Source: Thalassovita mediterranea (GTDB lineage Bacteria; Pseudomonadota; Alphaproteobacteria; Rhodobacterales; Rhodobacteraceae). Taken from it: DNA of 64,000 nucleotides. The translations under genes and the position numbers were made by a program. Positions 7,640 through 16,086 of the stretch are shown one piece after another; positions within the stretch are counted from its first letter, which is position 1, and each line of letters opens with the position of its first letter. The stretch lies in assembly GCF_001458435.1 (NCBI RefSeq), contig NZ_CYSF01000017.1, positions 62,001 to 126,000 of the forward strand, written 5' to 3'. The notes below the pieces were generated by a model that saw only the letters and a list, made by a program, of their open reading frames with translations, did no database searches and was not told where the DNA came from.

Positions 7640-9148
7640 TTAGCCCGCGCGGCGTTCGTCGAAGCTGAGCGCGATAAAGCTGGGCAGATGATCGCCCATG
7701 CCAACAACAGTGTTGCGGCCACCTTTGTGATGATGCTTACCACCACGGTTGCCACGCTCGTTGCGCCCGTCATTGCGGTTGTCATTACGGCCTTCGTTGC
7801 GGTTCTCTTGACGACCCTCGGCGCGGGCTTCGTTGCGATCTTCGCGACGATCATCACGGCGGTCCTGACGGTCCTCATTGCGGCGACGGCCACGGCCCTT
7901 GGGCTTCTCTTCAGACACCGCTTCAACGGGGGCTTCGGCCTGCGCCTCGGGCGCGGCCTCTTCGACCTTGTCCTTACGGCGGCGGGTCGGTTTCACATCC
8001 TTGATCGGGTTGTCCAGACGCGGGATTTCCTGTTTCACCAGCGCCTCAACATCGGCGAGGTTCTTTTCATCACGCGGCACACACAGGGTGATTGCAGTGC
8101 CTTCGCGACCTGCACGACCGGTCCGGCCGATGCGGTGCACGTAATCCTCGGCATGGCCGGGAACGTCAAAGTTGAACACGTGGCTTACGCTGGGAATATC
8201 CAGACCACGGGCGGCCACGTCGGAGGCGACGAGGAATTTCAACTTGCCATCGCGGTAGGCTTCCAGCGTTTTCATCCGTTGGCTCTGGTCCAGATCGCCG
8301 TGGATCGCTGCGGCGTCATAACCATATTTGCGCATCGACTTGGCGGTGATGTCCACGTCCGTCTTGCGGTTACAGAAGATGATGGCGTTGGTCAGCTTCT
8401 CACCTTCGGCGTCGATCAGCGCGCGCAGCAGACGGCGTTTTTCGCTGCCTTCGCGGTCCTTGCGGCTGGCTTTGAACATCACCACGCTCTGGGTGATGGT
8501 TTCCGAGGTGGTGGCCTGACGGGCAATCTCAATCCGTTCGGGCGCGGAGAGGAACGTGTTGGTGATCCGCTCAATCTCGGGCGCCATGGTGGCGGAGAAG
8601 AACAGCGTCTGGCGTGTAAACGGCGTCAGCGAGAAGATGCGTTCGATGTCGGGGATGAACCCCATATCGAGCATCCGGTCCGCTTCGTCCACAACCATGA
8701 TCTGCACACCTGTCAGTAGCAGCTTGCCGCGCTCAAAATGGTCCAGCAGACGGCCGGGGGTGGCGATCAGAACGTCAACACCACGGTCGATCAGCGCCTC
8801 TTGCTCCTTGAAGGAAACGCCACCGATCAGCAGCGCTTTGGTCAGCTTCAGGTGTTTGGTGTAGGTGTCGAAGTTTTCGGCAACCTGCGCGGCCAGTTCG
8901 CGCGTCGGGCACAGAACCAGCGAGCGTGGCATGCGTGCGCGGGCACGGCCACGCGCCAGAAGCGAGATCATCGGCAGGGTGAAGCTGGCGGTTTTGCCGG
9001 TGCCGGTCTGGGCAATCCCCAGAACATCGCGCCCTTCCAAGGCGGGGGGAATCGCCCCAGCCTGAATAGGGGTCGGGCTTTCATAGCCGGCCTCTTCTAC
9101 AGCCTTCAAAACCTTCGGAGCGAGCTTCAGATCACTAAATTTTGTCAT
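7640..9148 (-). CDS. DEAD-box ATP-dependent RNA helicase
   Basis: The 502-residue protein has all helicase motifs in order: Q motif P-T-P-I-Q, Walker A A-Q-T-G-T-G-K-T, P-T-R-E-L, D-E-A-D, S-A-T, then the second domain ending in H-R-I-G-R-T-G-R. It unwinds structured RNA, as RhlE/DeaD-type enzymes do in ribosome assembly and cold adaptation. The last 110 residues are disordered and very rich in Arg, Asn, Asp and Gly (N-R-N-E-G-R-N-D type repeats), probably an RNA-binding tail. I start it at the ATG at 9148, which gives M-T-K-F-S-D-L; longer frames run into the promoter region. A small hairpin sits just upstream of this start. Confidence 0.93.
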   Translation of the reverse strand: MTKFSDLKLAPKVLKAVEEAGYESPTPIQAGAIPPALEGRDVLGIAQTGTGKTASFTLPMISLLARGRARARMPRSLVLCPTRELAAQVAENFDTYTKHLKLTKALLIGGVSFKEQEALIDRGVDVLIATPGRLLDHFERGKLLLTGVQIMVVDEADRMLDMGFIPDIERIFSLTPFTRQTLFFSATMAPEIERITNTFLSAPERIEIARQATTSETITQSVVMFKASRKDREGSEKRRLLRALIDAEGEKLTNAIIFCNRKTDVDITAKSMRKYGYDAAAIHGDLDQSQRMKTLEAYRDGKLKFLVASDVAARGLDIPSVSHVFNFDVPGHAEDYVHRIGRTGRAGREGTAITLCVPRDEKNLADVEALVKQEIPRLDNPIKDVKPTRRRKDKVEEAAPEAQAEAPVEAVSEEKPKGRGRRRNEDRQDRRDDRREDRNEARAEGRQENRNEGRNDNRNDGRNERGNRGGKHHHKGGRNTVVGMGDHLPSFIALSFDERRAG

Positions 9149-9153
9149 ACGTA

Positions 9154-9168
9154 TCCGTTTTTTACGGA
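9154..9168 (-). promoter_or_regulatory. Hairpin over the translation start of the DEAD-box helicase gene
   Basis: The transcript reads tccgt-aaaaa-acgga, a 5-base stem that includes the only purine-rich sequence (acgga) before the start codon. It could hide the ribosome site, as in temperature-responsive leaders. The regulatory role is inference. Confidence 0.35.
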
Positions 9169-9248
9169 CACAACGGGCCCGCAGCAGCGTCAGTGGATCG
9201 GCCCTTATGGCACAGCGACAATGCGTCGCTTGATCCGTTGTGTGGCGG

Positions 9249-9277
9249 GGTTTAGCGCAAAGCCCGCCTTGGGTCAA
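9249..9277 (-). promoter_or_regulatory. Candidate sigma-70 promoter for the DEAD-box helicase gene
   Basis: On the minus strand TTGACC (9277-9272), a 17-base spacer and TAAACC (9254-9249) match a housekeeping promoter. It would give a leader of roughly 90 bases, including a perfect hairpin agcgac-gcatt-gtcgct and the start-proximal hairpin. Confidence 0.4.
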
Positions 9278-9361
9278 TGAAAGCGCGTTTTTACCTGATG
9301 TTACGGGTCGGGCTGTGTCCCGCCTGCCCGTTTGGCCAGTCACGTTAGGAATTAGCTAGGA

Positions 9362-10339
9362 TCAGTAGTCGGGGAAATGGCGTCTGCGTTTGGCGTCCAG
9401 ATCCAGATCGGCGGTCATATGCAGCCCCTTCGCGCTGAGCCGCGCAATCAAATCCGGATCGGCCGCGCAGACCGTATCATAGAACCGCCGCAGCGCTGCC
9501 TCGCCCCCGTCGGCATAGATGCCTGAGAGAAGATCGTGCAGGCTAACGCCCCCCTCTTCCACCGGTTTGTTAGGGCGCAATTCACTGCGGTAACTGCCCT
9601 TGTCCAAGCGGAAGTGAAAGGCGGTGTAAAAGTGATCCCAACTGCCCGCATGACAATGTAGCAACCTAAGGTCAGGCAGTTCCTGTTGCTGCGGGTTCAT
9701 ATCCTCACCGATCCAGACGTTATGGATCTGCACCTTCATCCCCTCAACGCCGGTGCGATAGAACATTTTTCCCGCCACATGGCTGAGGAACCCACCGTTT
9801 AGGTGGGTGCCGTAATCTGGATAGATCTCTTCTGTCTCGGCACGACGCTGGGCAGCGGGGATCGACATCCCCTTGAAATCGTGCTGAGGACCGCCATCCA
9901 AGGGCGCCAGCGCCTCCCACGGGCGTATGCGGGCGCATTGGCAATCATCGGACAGGCCAGTCAGAACATCCGCGACCGTATGTTTATCCTGCGCAACCGT
10001 GGGCCAGAGGAATTCGTCGACATCAATGTGGGTCAGCCAATCCACCTGCCCCGTGGCGCGGCGATAGACGTGTTTGGCGTTTTCAAACTGGCGCGACTGG
10101 TGTTTTGCGCGCCGTTTGAACCCACGCTTTTGCCAATAGGCATCATCCGTGATCAGCGGCCGCACCTTGGGATGAGCGGACAGCAGATCAAACGCGGCGC
10201 GGTGATCGACGCTGTCGTCATCCAAATAAATAAACAGCCGATGCGCCCCAAGATCCAGATGATGGGCGCAGAAGTTCAGCACCTCCTCGACAGGGGCCTT
10301 AATCGTGGAAACGAGACCCCAAGTCTTGCGCCCGCTCAT
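9362..10339 (-). CDS. Glycosyltransferase family 2-like protein
   Basis: The 325-residue protein has the Glyco_tranf_2_4 pattern: K-A-P-V-E-E-V-L-N-F-C-A-H-H-L-D-L-G-A near the N-terminus, the metal-binding H-I-D-V-D-E-F-L at about 105-112, and a G-G-F-L-S-H-V-A-G-K-M-F segment. It is clearly related to the C-terminal half of the next gene upstream, which shares H-I/V-D-V-D-E-F-L and the H-x-A-G/A-S-W histidine region. The four-base overlap (ATGA) with that gene indicates coupled translation. It probably adds sugars to a cell-surface polymer; donor and acceptor are unknown. Confidence 0.85.
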   Translation of the reverse strand: MSGRKTWGLVSTIKAPVEEVLNFCAHHLDLGAHRLFIYLDDDSVDHRAAFDLLSAHPKVRPLITDDAYWQKRGFKRRAKHQSRQFENAKHVYRRATGQVDWLTHIDVDEFLWPTVAQDKHTVADVLTGLSDDCQCARIRPWEALAPLDGGPQHDFKGMSIPAAQRRAETEEIYPDYGTHLNGGFLSHVAGKMFYRTGVEGMKVQIHNVWIGEDMNPQQQELPDLRLLHCHAGSWDHFYTAFHFRLDKGSYRSELRPNKPVEEGGVSLHDLLSGIYADGGEAALRRFYDTVCAADPDLIARLSAKGLHMTADLDLDAKRRRHFPDY

Positions 10340-12126
10340 CCCAGATACACCTTTGCCTCATTGCCGAAAATGCGCACCATGCGCTCTGGCAAATGCAGCG
10401 GGTAGTCGATCAGCATATTATAGCGCGCCAACGCTGCGCGCTGTTCTGGCCCGCCGCCGTTCACTTCGTTGTAGAAATCGCGCAACCCATCTTCGCCGCC
10501 CTCTTCCAGCACCAGATCAATCACATCTCCCAGCTGCAACCGATCATTGTCCTCAGCCCGCTGATAAGACCCACGGGTCAGGCGAAACTCTAGCATTTTG
10601 CGGAACTGGGGCCAGCTGGCAGCATGGGCGTGACCGATATAACTGCCGGTCATATTGGTGATGTTTTCCACCTGCGCCGCCTGCCAGTGACAGGCGTGAA
10701 TGCCAAAGCGCAACCCATCCAGACCAGTTCGCAAAAACAGCTTGCCCGAAATGTGGCCGATAAAGCCCCCGGGCAGATGGCTGCCCAGCGTTGAATAGAT
10801 ACGCCCCAGAACCTCGCGTTTATGGCCGGCGGCCAGATGGGTCAGCTTAAACGCCTCCCCACCATCTGGCCCGGGGGCTTCCAGTTGGTCAGCCGATTGC
10901 AGCATCAGGCCCAGATGATCCTCTGGCACCTCGGCCAGCATCTCTTCGATGGGTTTGCCGCCCTCGGGCAGCAAAAACTCATCCACGTCAACATGGCCCA
11001 ACCAATCGCAGTCGGTGCTGTTATAGGCCTGTGTTGCCACCCAGACCTGCCGCATTCGGTGGGTTTTCATCCGCGGTTTTTTCTGCGCGTTCCAATAGCT
11101 GTCATCGCAGGTCACGACCGTCACCTTGGGGTGGCGTTGCAGAATTTCTGCCGCCTCAGGGTTTGGATCATCCAGATAGATATGCAGATGATGCGCCCCA
11201 AGGTCGAGGTGATAGGCCGCAAAGGCCAAAACATCACGCGGTGCAGCTTTGATCAGGGAAACGATACCCCAGCGGCGGGTGTCGTTCTGACCAGATCGAC
11301 CTTCGGGCACTGGGGCGATGACCTTGCGCCTATCCGCTGGCACGGCGCGTTGCGGCTTGGCCTCTTTGCCTGCCTCCTGCCGCTGCTTGGCCTTACGGGC
11401 GCGCATGATGTGCAATCGACGAAACACGGTTTTATCGTCATCCACCAACAGCGTCAGCAACCGCTGCACCAAGGGCGCGATCACCGGATCCTCGCTGCCC
11501 TGCTGCCACAAACGGCCCAACATATTCACGTCGAGCCCACCGGCCCCGCCAACAGCAAAGGCATCCATTTCCATTGCCAAGGTCGGGCTAGAGCGTTTGC
11601 GCCACGGATGTGGCTGATCGGGCGTGACAGCGGCGAATAGGCGTTCTGTCTCATAAAGCTTCATCATGCCAAACAGCACCGACAGCGCATGGCCAACAGA
11701 CCGCTGCACCTCATTCGCGCCATGATCACCAAAGGTGGTCGCCGCCGACACCAGCCAGCGCGCGTCGAGGTAATCCATCAGGTAATCAGCCTCTTCGACC
11801 CAAAGCCGTTGGAACAAGGCGGCAGTATGAGATGGCTGCGCGCGGCGACGCAGGTGGGCGATTAGCAAACCGTGTAAATGCAGTAGCGCAGAACGACCTG
11901 CAAACTCCTCTGCGAGCGCACGATATTTACGGGCGTATCCGCTGCGGCTGTCACCCATTTCCGGTGCCTCCGCCAGCATGTACTGCTGTTTCAATGCAGC
12001 AAAATCCGTTTCGAGCGGCGCCAGCGCCTCCCCCTCATGATAGGTGAAGGGATCACGCCGCCCCTCCATCTGTGCCAGAATGGCTGGAAAGCCGCCGGGA
12101 TAGGTTGTTTTACGCTGCTCGCTCAT
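10336..12126 (-). CDS. Large glycosyltransferase family 2-like protein with N-terminal domain of unknown function
   Basis: The 596-residue protein has two parts. Residues 1 to about 270 form a helical region (L-R-R-R-A-Q-P-S-H-T, L-W-V-E-E-A-D-Y-L-M-D-Y-L) that I do not recognise. A basic linker (R-A-R-K-A-K-Q-R-Q-E) joins it to a glycosyltransferase domain with G-H-V-D-V-D-E-F-L and G-G-F-I-G-H-I-S-G-K-L-F, paralogous to the adjacent 325-residue enzyme. The ATG at 12126 is preferred to a TTG at 12162. The pair overlaps by four bases and is likely co-transcribed. The N-terminal region may dock the enzyme or act as a second activity. Confidence 0.82.
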   Translation of the reverse strand: MSEQRKTTYPGGFPAILAQMEGRRDPFTYHEGEALAPLETDFAALKQQYMLAEAPEMGDSRSGYARKYRALAEEFAGRSALLHLHGLLIAHLRRRAQPSHTAALFQRLWVEEADYLMDYLDARWLVSAATTFGDHGANEVQRSVGHALSVLFGMMKLYETERLFAAVTPDQPHPWRKRSSPTLAMEMDAFAVGGAGGLDVNMLGRLWQQGSEDPVIAPLVQRLLTLLVDDDKTVFRRLHIMRARKAKQRQEAGKEAKPQRAVPADRRKVIAPVPEGRSGQNDTRRWGIVSLIKAAPRDVLAFAAYHLDLGAHHLHIYLDDPNPEAAEILQRHPKVTVVTCDDSYWNAQKKPRMKTHRMRQVWVATQAYNSTDCDWLGHVDVDEFLLPEGGKPIEEMLAEVPEDHLGLMLQSADQLEAPGPDGGEAFKLTHLAAGHKREVLGRIYSTLGSHLPGGFIGHISGKLFLRTGLDGLRFGIHACHWQAAQVENITNMTGSYIGHAHAASWPQFRKMLEFRLTRGSYQRAEDNDRLQLGDVIDLVLEEGGEDGLRDFYNEVNGGGPEQRAALARYNMLIDYPLHLPERMVRIFGNEAKVYLG

Positions 12127-12165
12127 GGGTGGCAGAATGCCGTGCGCCGGTCGATACCGCAAGCA

Positions 12166-12792
12166 TCATTGCGCAGCGCTGGGATGCAACTGTGGCAGAT
12201 AACCCGCTGAAAGAACGGGCAGGATCGGTTTTGGGGTCAGCACGTTCACCACCCCCATCGGACGCGTCACTGGCGGGGCGTAGCCGCCGGGACGATAAGG
12301 CAAAGCGCGATCGCCATGGATCAGCGCAGGTTGCCCGCCCGCCAGCTGTATGAACGCACCATCCGGCAGCGATGATGCCTCGGCCTTATGGCGGACCTGT
12401 TCGCGATCGCGGGTCACACGCGCCGCATGCAGGCACTTGTCCACCTCCGGCGTCAGAACGCTGCCTGCGAGACATTGATGCCCATCGTGCCACGCCTCCA
12501 TAAACCGCGCCGCATCCGCACGGCGGCAATAGTGGCACGGTCGATGCCCAGCGGCCAATCCCACGGCTTCATCCAGAAAAAACAACGGCACCCAACCACG
12601 TTTGGGCTGCGGGCTTTGGTATTTGCCGCGCGGATGGGTCAACGTACAGATGATCCAATGGGGATGCGTCCAGCGCGAGGTTCCAAGAGATGCACCATCG
12701 AACCTTAGAATTCCGCGATTGCCGGTAAACATCCCGCGTTCGCTGGTTGCAACAATATCACCCGTGGGCAGAACTCTGTTTTGCAATGGCAA
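12166..12792 (-). CDS. Conserved-looking protein of unknown function with CxxC motif
   Basis: This 208-residue protein begins M-P-L-Q-N-R-V-L-P-T-G and has a tryptophan- and histidine-rich middle (W-T-H-P-H-W-I-I-C-T-L). The motif A-G-H-R-P-C-H-Y-C-R-R-A-D-A-A-R-F (near residues 80-97) looks like a metal site of the Ada-like R-P-C-x-x-C type. No signal peptide or membrane helix is visible. It overlaps the 3' end of the upstream GT8 gene by 35 bases in another frame, so they share a transcript. I do not recognise the family, and the metal-site reading is inference. Confidence 0.65.
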   Translation of the reverse strand: MPLQNRVLPTGDIVATSERGMFTGNRGILRFDGASLGTSRWTHPHWIICTLTHPRGKYQSPQPKRGWVPLFFLDEAVGLAAGHRPCHYCRRADAARFMEAWHDGHQCLAGSVLTPEVDKCLHAARVTRDREQVRHKAEASSLPDGAFIQLAGGQPALIHGDRALPYRPGGYAPPVTRPMGVVNVLTPKPILPVLSAGYLPQLHPSAAQ

Positions 12793-13723
12793 AGGAGGAC
12801 GTCCTTTTCAACTTGCGGCGCATCAGCCACCGTTCCAAACGCCAGCGTAACATCTTGGCAGGTGCCCGGCTAGCGCGCCATTTCCACCACGGCCACCAGG
12901 GTTTACGCATCCCCGCATAATGATAGATCGCCGCGTCATCCGCTGCGCCCTGGGCCGCCAGATAGCGCTGATACATGCCTTCGGGAATATTGCCGGTCAA
13001 ACGGTTCCAGCGCAGCGGCAAAAGCGTTTTTTCAGCACCATAGGTACGGTTTATGTGATCCTGATCCAGCAGCGGATATTGCGCGGCCTCTGCCACATTG
13101 CGCAACTGGGCATACCGCTCTTTGTCCGCGCGCATTGCGGCGCAATCAATCAACAGAACCCCGGTGTTGACGTAATGTGCGGGATCCCCCCAGGGCAGCG
13201 CGTTGTGAAATCCTGTAATGTCTTTCTGAGCGCGACGCAGATCGCGTGGCCTGATCACTTCGCCCAAGGCAGCACGATCCAACACATCGCTGTTCACTAG
13301 CTGGGGCAAATCGCGCGCTGCGGCGATCACATGCCCGAACATTTCCATCCGAAACAGCGGGCCCAGATCCTCCAACACCAGAATATCGGCATCCAGATAG
13401 AGAACGCGTTCTTCGATATAGTCCGGCAGGAAAATCCGTGCCAAAGATGTTGCAGTCAAATGCCCCGACGAAATCGCCATCAGGTCGTCACTACCCAGGC
13501 TAAAGGGCTGCACCCGCAACGTCGCCCGCGCAAAAAGCGAGGCGGTTTTTTCGATCAAGGCAATCTCGTCAGGTTTCAGATCCACCGCCAATAGCAGCAC
13601 ATCCGTCGTCCCGCCCCTGTGACGCAACAGCGAATGCAGGGTGACACACAGTTGTTCCACTAGCCCGCCGTCAATGGCAAAGGCGACTGTCATATGGTCT
13701 ATAGAAAAATCTGGGATCGTCAT
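12758..13723 (-). CDS. Glycosyltransferase family 8 protein
   Basis: The protein has 321 residues. The GT8 pattern is clear: an N-terminal V-A-F-A-I-D-G-G segment, the L-Y-L-D-A-D-I-L-V-L metal-binding DxD motif near residue 107, the N-T-G-V-L-L-I-D motif, and a late H-Y-A-G-M-R-K-P-W segment. It resembles lipopolysaccharide galactosyltransferase/glycogenin-type enzymes that retain the sugar configuration. The ATG at 13723 has an AGAAG site about 7 bases upstream; the longer GTG/TTG-type starts run into a terminator. The C-terminus is basic (R-L-E-R-W-L-M-R-R-K-L-K-R), possibly membrane-associating. Confidence 0.87.
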   Translation of the reverse strand: MTIPDFSIDHMTVAFAIDGGLVEQLCVTLHSLLRHRGGTTDVLLLAVDLKPDEIALIEKTASLFARATLRVQPFSLGSDDLMAISSGHLTATSLARIFLPDYIEERVLYLDADILVLEDLGPLFRMEMFGHVIAAARDLPQLVNSDVLDRAALGEVIRPRDLRRAQKDITGFHNALPWGDPAHYVNTGVLLIDCAAMRADKERYAQLRNVAEAAQYPLLDQDHINRTYGAEKTLLPLRWNRLTGNIPEGMYQRYLAAQGAADDAAIYHYAGMRKPWWPWWKWRASRAPAKMLRWRLERWLMRRKLKRTSSFAIAKQSSAHG

Positions 13724-13752
13724 GGAAATCTTCTTAAACACTCGTGAAACTA

Positions 13753-13786
13753 CAAAAAACACCGCCCTGCGATCAACAAAGCGGTG
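13753..13786 (-). terminator. Terminator between the DUF3299-like gene and the GT8 gene
   Basis: On the minus strand CACCGC pairs with GCGGTG around a 15-base loop and is followed by six T. It ends only about 30 bases before the GT8 start, leaving little room for a separate promoter. Confidence 0.55.
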
Positions 13787-13834
13787 ATTAACTAGGCCTT
13801 AACTGGGACACATATTGGCAATTCCGCTCAATAC

Positions 13835-14287
13835 TCAGTCAAAAGACACTGCGGTTGCGCGGGTCATGACCGCCGCCTGCCACGTTTCCGGATCACGCAC
13901 TGCCTGCACATCACCGCGCAGGGTGATCTTGCGGCTGGCGTCAAAACCGGGGATCGGATCGGCCAGCGTAACCTGCAAGGTCGCGCCATGATCGCCGCTG
14001 CCGCACAGCGGGCACAGGCCCATGTCCGAGACCAAGAGCAGTTCCTGCACCATTTCACCGGGGATCATCGGCACCGCATAACCGGTGATCTGAACATCGC
14101 TCAGACCCTGATCAATTTCGGCGGGAAGGGATTTTTTCACCTCATAGGTGGTTTCGGTAATCACCTCTTCGATCTCAATCTGATCGAGCAGTTCCCAAAC
14201 ATCCACCTGCGCCAAGGCCTGCGGTGCAGTGAAGGTCATTGTGGTGGCGCCAAGCGCGCTCATCATCGCGACGGAATTGGTTTTCAT
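13835..14287 (-). CDS. Secreted DUF3299-like protein
   Basis: This 150-residue protein has a signal peptide ending near A-L-A-Q (residue 27). The mature part carries I-T-G-Y-A-V-P-M-I-P-G-E and then C-P-L-C-G-S-G-D-H-G-A-T-L-Q-V, which fits the DUF3299 family of small periplasmic proteins with a conserved Cys pair after a G-Y-x-V/L-P motif. These are often linked to metal or membrane-protein genes, but the function is not established. It stands alone between two terminators. Confidence 0.65.
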   Translation of the reverse strand: MKTNSVAMMSALGATTMTFTAPQALAQVDVWELLDQIEIEEVITETTYEVKKSLPAEIDQGLSDVQITGYAVPMIPGEMVQELLLVSDMGLCPLCGSGDHGATLQVTLADPIPGFDASRKITLRGDVQAVRDPETWQAAVMTRATAVSFD

Positions 14288-14369
14288 GATGGCCCCCTAT
14301 GCCCTCACTCATGTCTTGGACGGACTTTAGCCACAGCACCCCAGCTTCGCCAAGGGGTTTGTGGCAGAA

Positions 14370-14401
14370 GAAAAAGGTCAGGCGATTTCCCGCCCGACCT
14401 T
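14370..14401 (-). terminator. Terminator downstream of prfC
   Basis: On the minus strand aaggtcgggcg pairs with cgcctgacctt (one mismatch) around a 6-base loop, followed by five T. It lies 21 bases after the prfC stop. Confidence 0.8.
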
Positions 14402-14421
14402 ATGAGTTTTGCAACGATGGC

Positions 14422-16029
14422 TTAAACCATCATCTCTTTCGTCGCCGACAGCGTGACATCGGGATAATCCCGTTCCACCCGATCAATGTCCCATTGCAGG
14501 CGGGTCAGGTAGACCACATCGCCGTCATGGTCATGCGCGATGTGCTGTTTGTTGGCGTTGACGAATTTATCAACCGCGTCCTTGTTACCATGCACCCAGC
14601 GGGCAGATGTGAACTGCGACTGATCAAAGCGGACCGGCAGCCCGTATTCCAGTTCAATCCGGCTGGCCAGAACCTCAAACTGCAGCGCACCCACAACGCC
14701 CACGACGAAGCCAGAGCCAAAACTGGGCTTGAACACCTTCGCAGCGCCCTCTTCGGCAAACTGCATCAGCGCCTTTTCAAGGTGCTTTGCCTTCATCGGA
14801 TCGCCCGCGCGCACACCTTGCAGCAATTCCGGCGCAAACGACGGAATGCCGGTGACGCGCAGCGCCTCACCTTCGGTCAGGGTATCGCCAATGCGCAGCT
14901 GGCCGTGGTTGGGGATACCGATGATGTCACCGGCCCAAGCCTCCTCTGCCAGTTCGCGGTCAGAAGCAAGGAACAGCACAGGGTTCGAGATCGCCATCGG
15001 CTTTTTGGTACGCACATGGGTCAGTTTCATGCCACGTTTGAAATGGCCCGAGGCCATGCGCACAAAGGCCACGCGGTCACGGTGTTTCGGGTCCATGTTG
15101 GCCTGCACTTTGAATACAAAGCCTGCAACCTTTTTTTCGTCCGGTGCCACCTGACGGGGCTGCGCGGACTGTGGCTGCGGCTCGGGACCGTACTGCCCGA
15201 TGCCGTTCATCAGTTCCTGCACCCCGAAAGAGTTGATCGCAGAACCGAACCAAATCGGGGTCATGTGCCCCTCTAGCACCGCTTGCGGGTCTAGGGCGGG
15301 CAGCAGTTCGCGCGCCATCTCCACCTCTTCGCGCAGTTGGTCGACCAGTTCAGCCGGCACATGCTGTTCAATCGCCGGATCGTCGAGGCCATTGATCGAA
15401 ATCGACTCGGCCACTTTGTTACGATCGGCGCGGTCCATCAGTTCCAGACGGTCGTTCAGCAGATCGTAACAGCCGATGAAATCACGCCCCACCCCGATGG
15501 GCCAAGAGGCCGGGGTCACATCAATGGCCAGGTTTTCCTGAATCTCATCAATGATTTCGAACGTGTCGCGGCTTTCGCGGTCCATCTTGTTACAAAACGT
15601 CAGGATCGGCAGGTCACGCAGACGGCAGACCTCAAACAGTTTCTGCGTCTGGCTTTCCACACCCTTTGCGCCGTCAATCACCATCACCGCCGCATCCACG
15701 GCAGTCAGCGTGCGGTACGTATCCTCGGAAAAGTCCGAGTGGCCGGGCGTATCCACAAGGTTGAAGCGGAACTGGCCAAAATCGAACGACATGGCCGAGG
15801 CGCTGACAGAAATGCCGCGATCCTTTTCCATCTGCATGAAGTCGGAACGGGTACGGCGCGCCTCACCCTTGGCACGCACCTGCCCCGCCATCTGGATCGC
15901 ACCGCCATAGAGCAGGAACTTCTCCGTCAGGGTGGTTTTACCGGCATCCGGGTGCGAGATGATCGCAAAGGTGCGACGACGCGCAATCTCGGGCGGCAGT
16001 TCGGGGCGGTTTGTAGCGTTATCCAACAT
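14422..16029 (-). CDS. prfC: Peptide chain release factor 3
   Basis: RF3 is a GTPase that removes RF1/RF2 from the ribosome after termination. The 535-residue protein has the G1 loop S-H-P-D-A-G-K-T-T-L-T-E-K, the G3 motif D-T-P-G-H-S-D-F and the G4 motif N-K-M-D-R-E. An F-x-K-A-L-M-Q-F-A-E-E-G-A-A-K region follows, of the kind that separates RF3 from elongation factor G. The ATG at 16029 is preferred to a GTG at 16050. The length is normal. Confidence 0.96.
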   Translation of the reverse strand: MLDNATNRPELPPEIARRRTFAIISHPDAGKTTLTEKFLLYGGAIQMAGQVRAKGEARRTRSDFMQMEKDRGISVSASAMSFDFGQFRFNLVDTPGHSDFSEDTYRTLTAVDAAVMVIDGAKGVESQTQKLFEVCRLRDLPILTFCNKMDRESRDTFEIIDEIQENLAIDVTPASWPIGVGRDFIGCYDLLNDRLELMDRADRNKVAESISINGLDDPAIEQHVPAELVDQLREEVEMARELLPALDPQAVLEGHMTPIWFGSAINSFGVQELMNGIGQYGPEPQPQSAQPRQVAPDEKKVAGFVFKVQANMDPKHRDRVAFVRMASGHFKRGMKLTHVRTKKPMAISNPVLFLASDRELAEEAWAGDIIGIPNHGQLRIGDTLTEGEALRVTGIPSFAPELLQGVRAGDPMKAKHLEKALMQFAEEGAAKVFKPSFGSGFVVGVVGALQFEVLASRIELEYGLPVRFDQSQFTSARWVHGNKDAVDKFVNANKQHIAHDHDGDVVYLTRLQWDIDRVERDYPDVTLSATKEMMV

Positions 16030-16086
16030 GGGCGCGATATAGCGGGGCACGGAGGCTGTGGCAATAAGACTTAGGGCCTGTGACGC

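Noticed and set aside
7665-7930. Repetitive DNA in the helicase tail as a possible CRISPR-like or mobile repeat
   Set aside because: The units are short, irregular and in frame, coding an NRNDGR-type low-complexity tail.
7688-8719. Hydrophobic open frame opposite the C-terminal part of the DEAD-box helicase
   Set aside because: It is the antisense of the Arg/Asn/Asp-rich tail and helicase core; the hydrophobicity comes from complementing that repeat.
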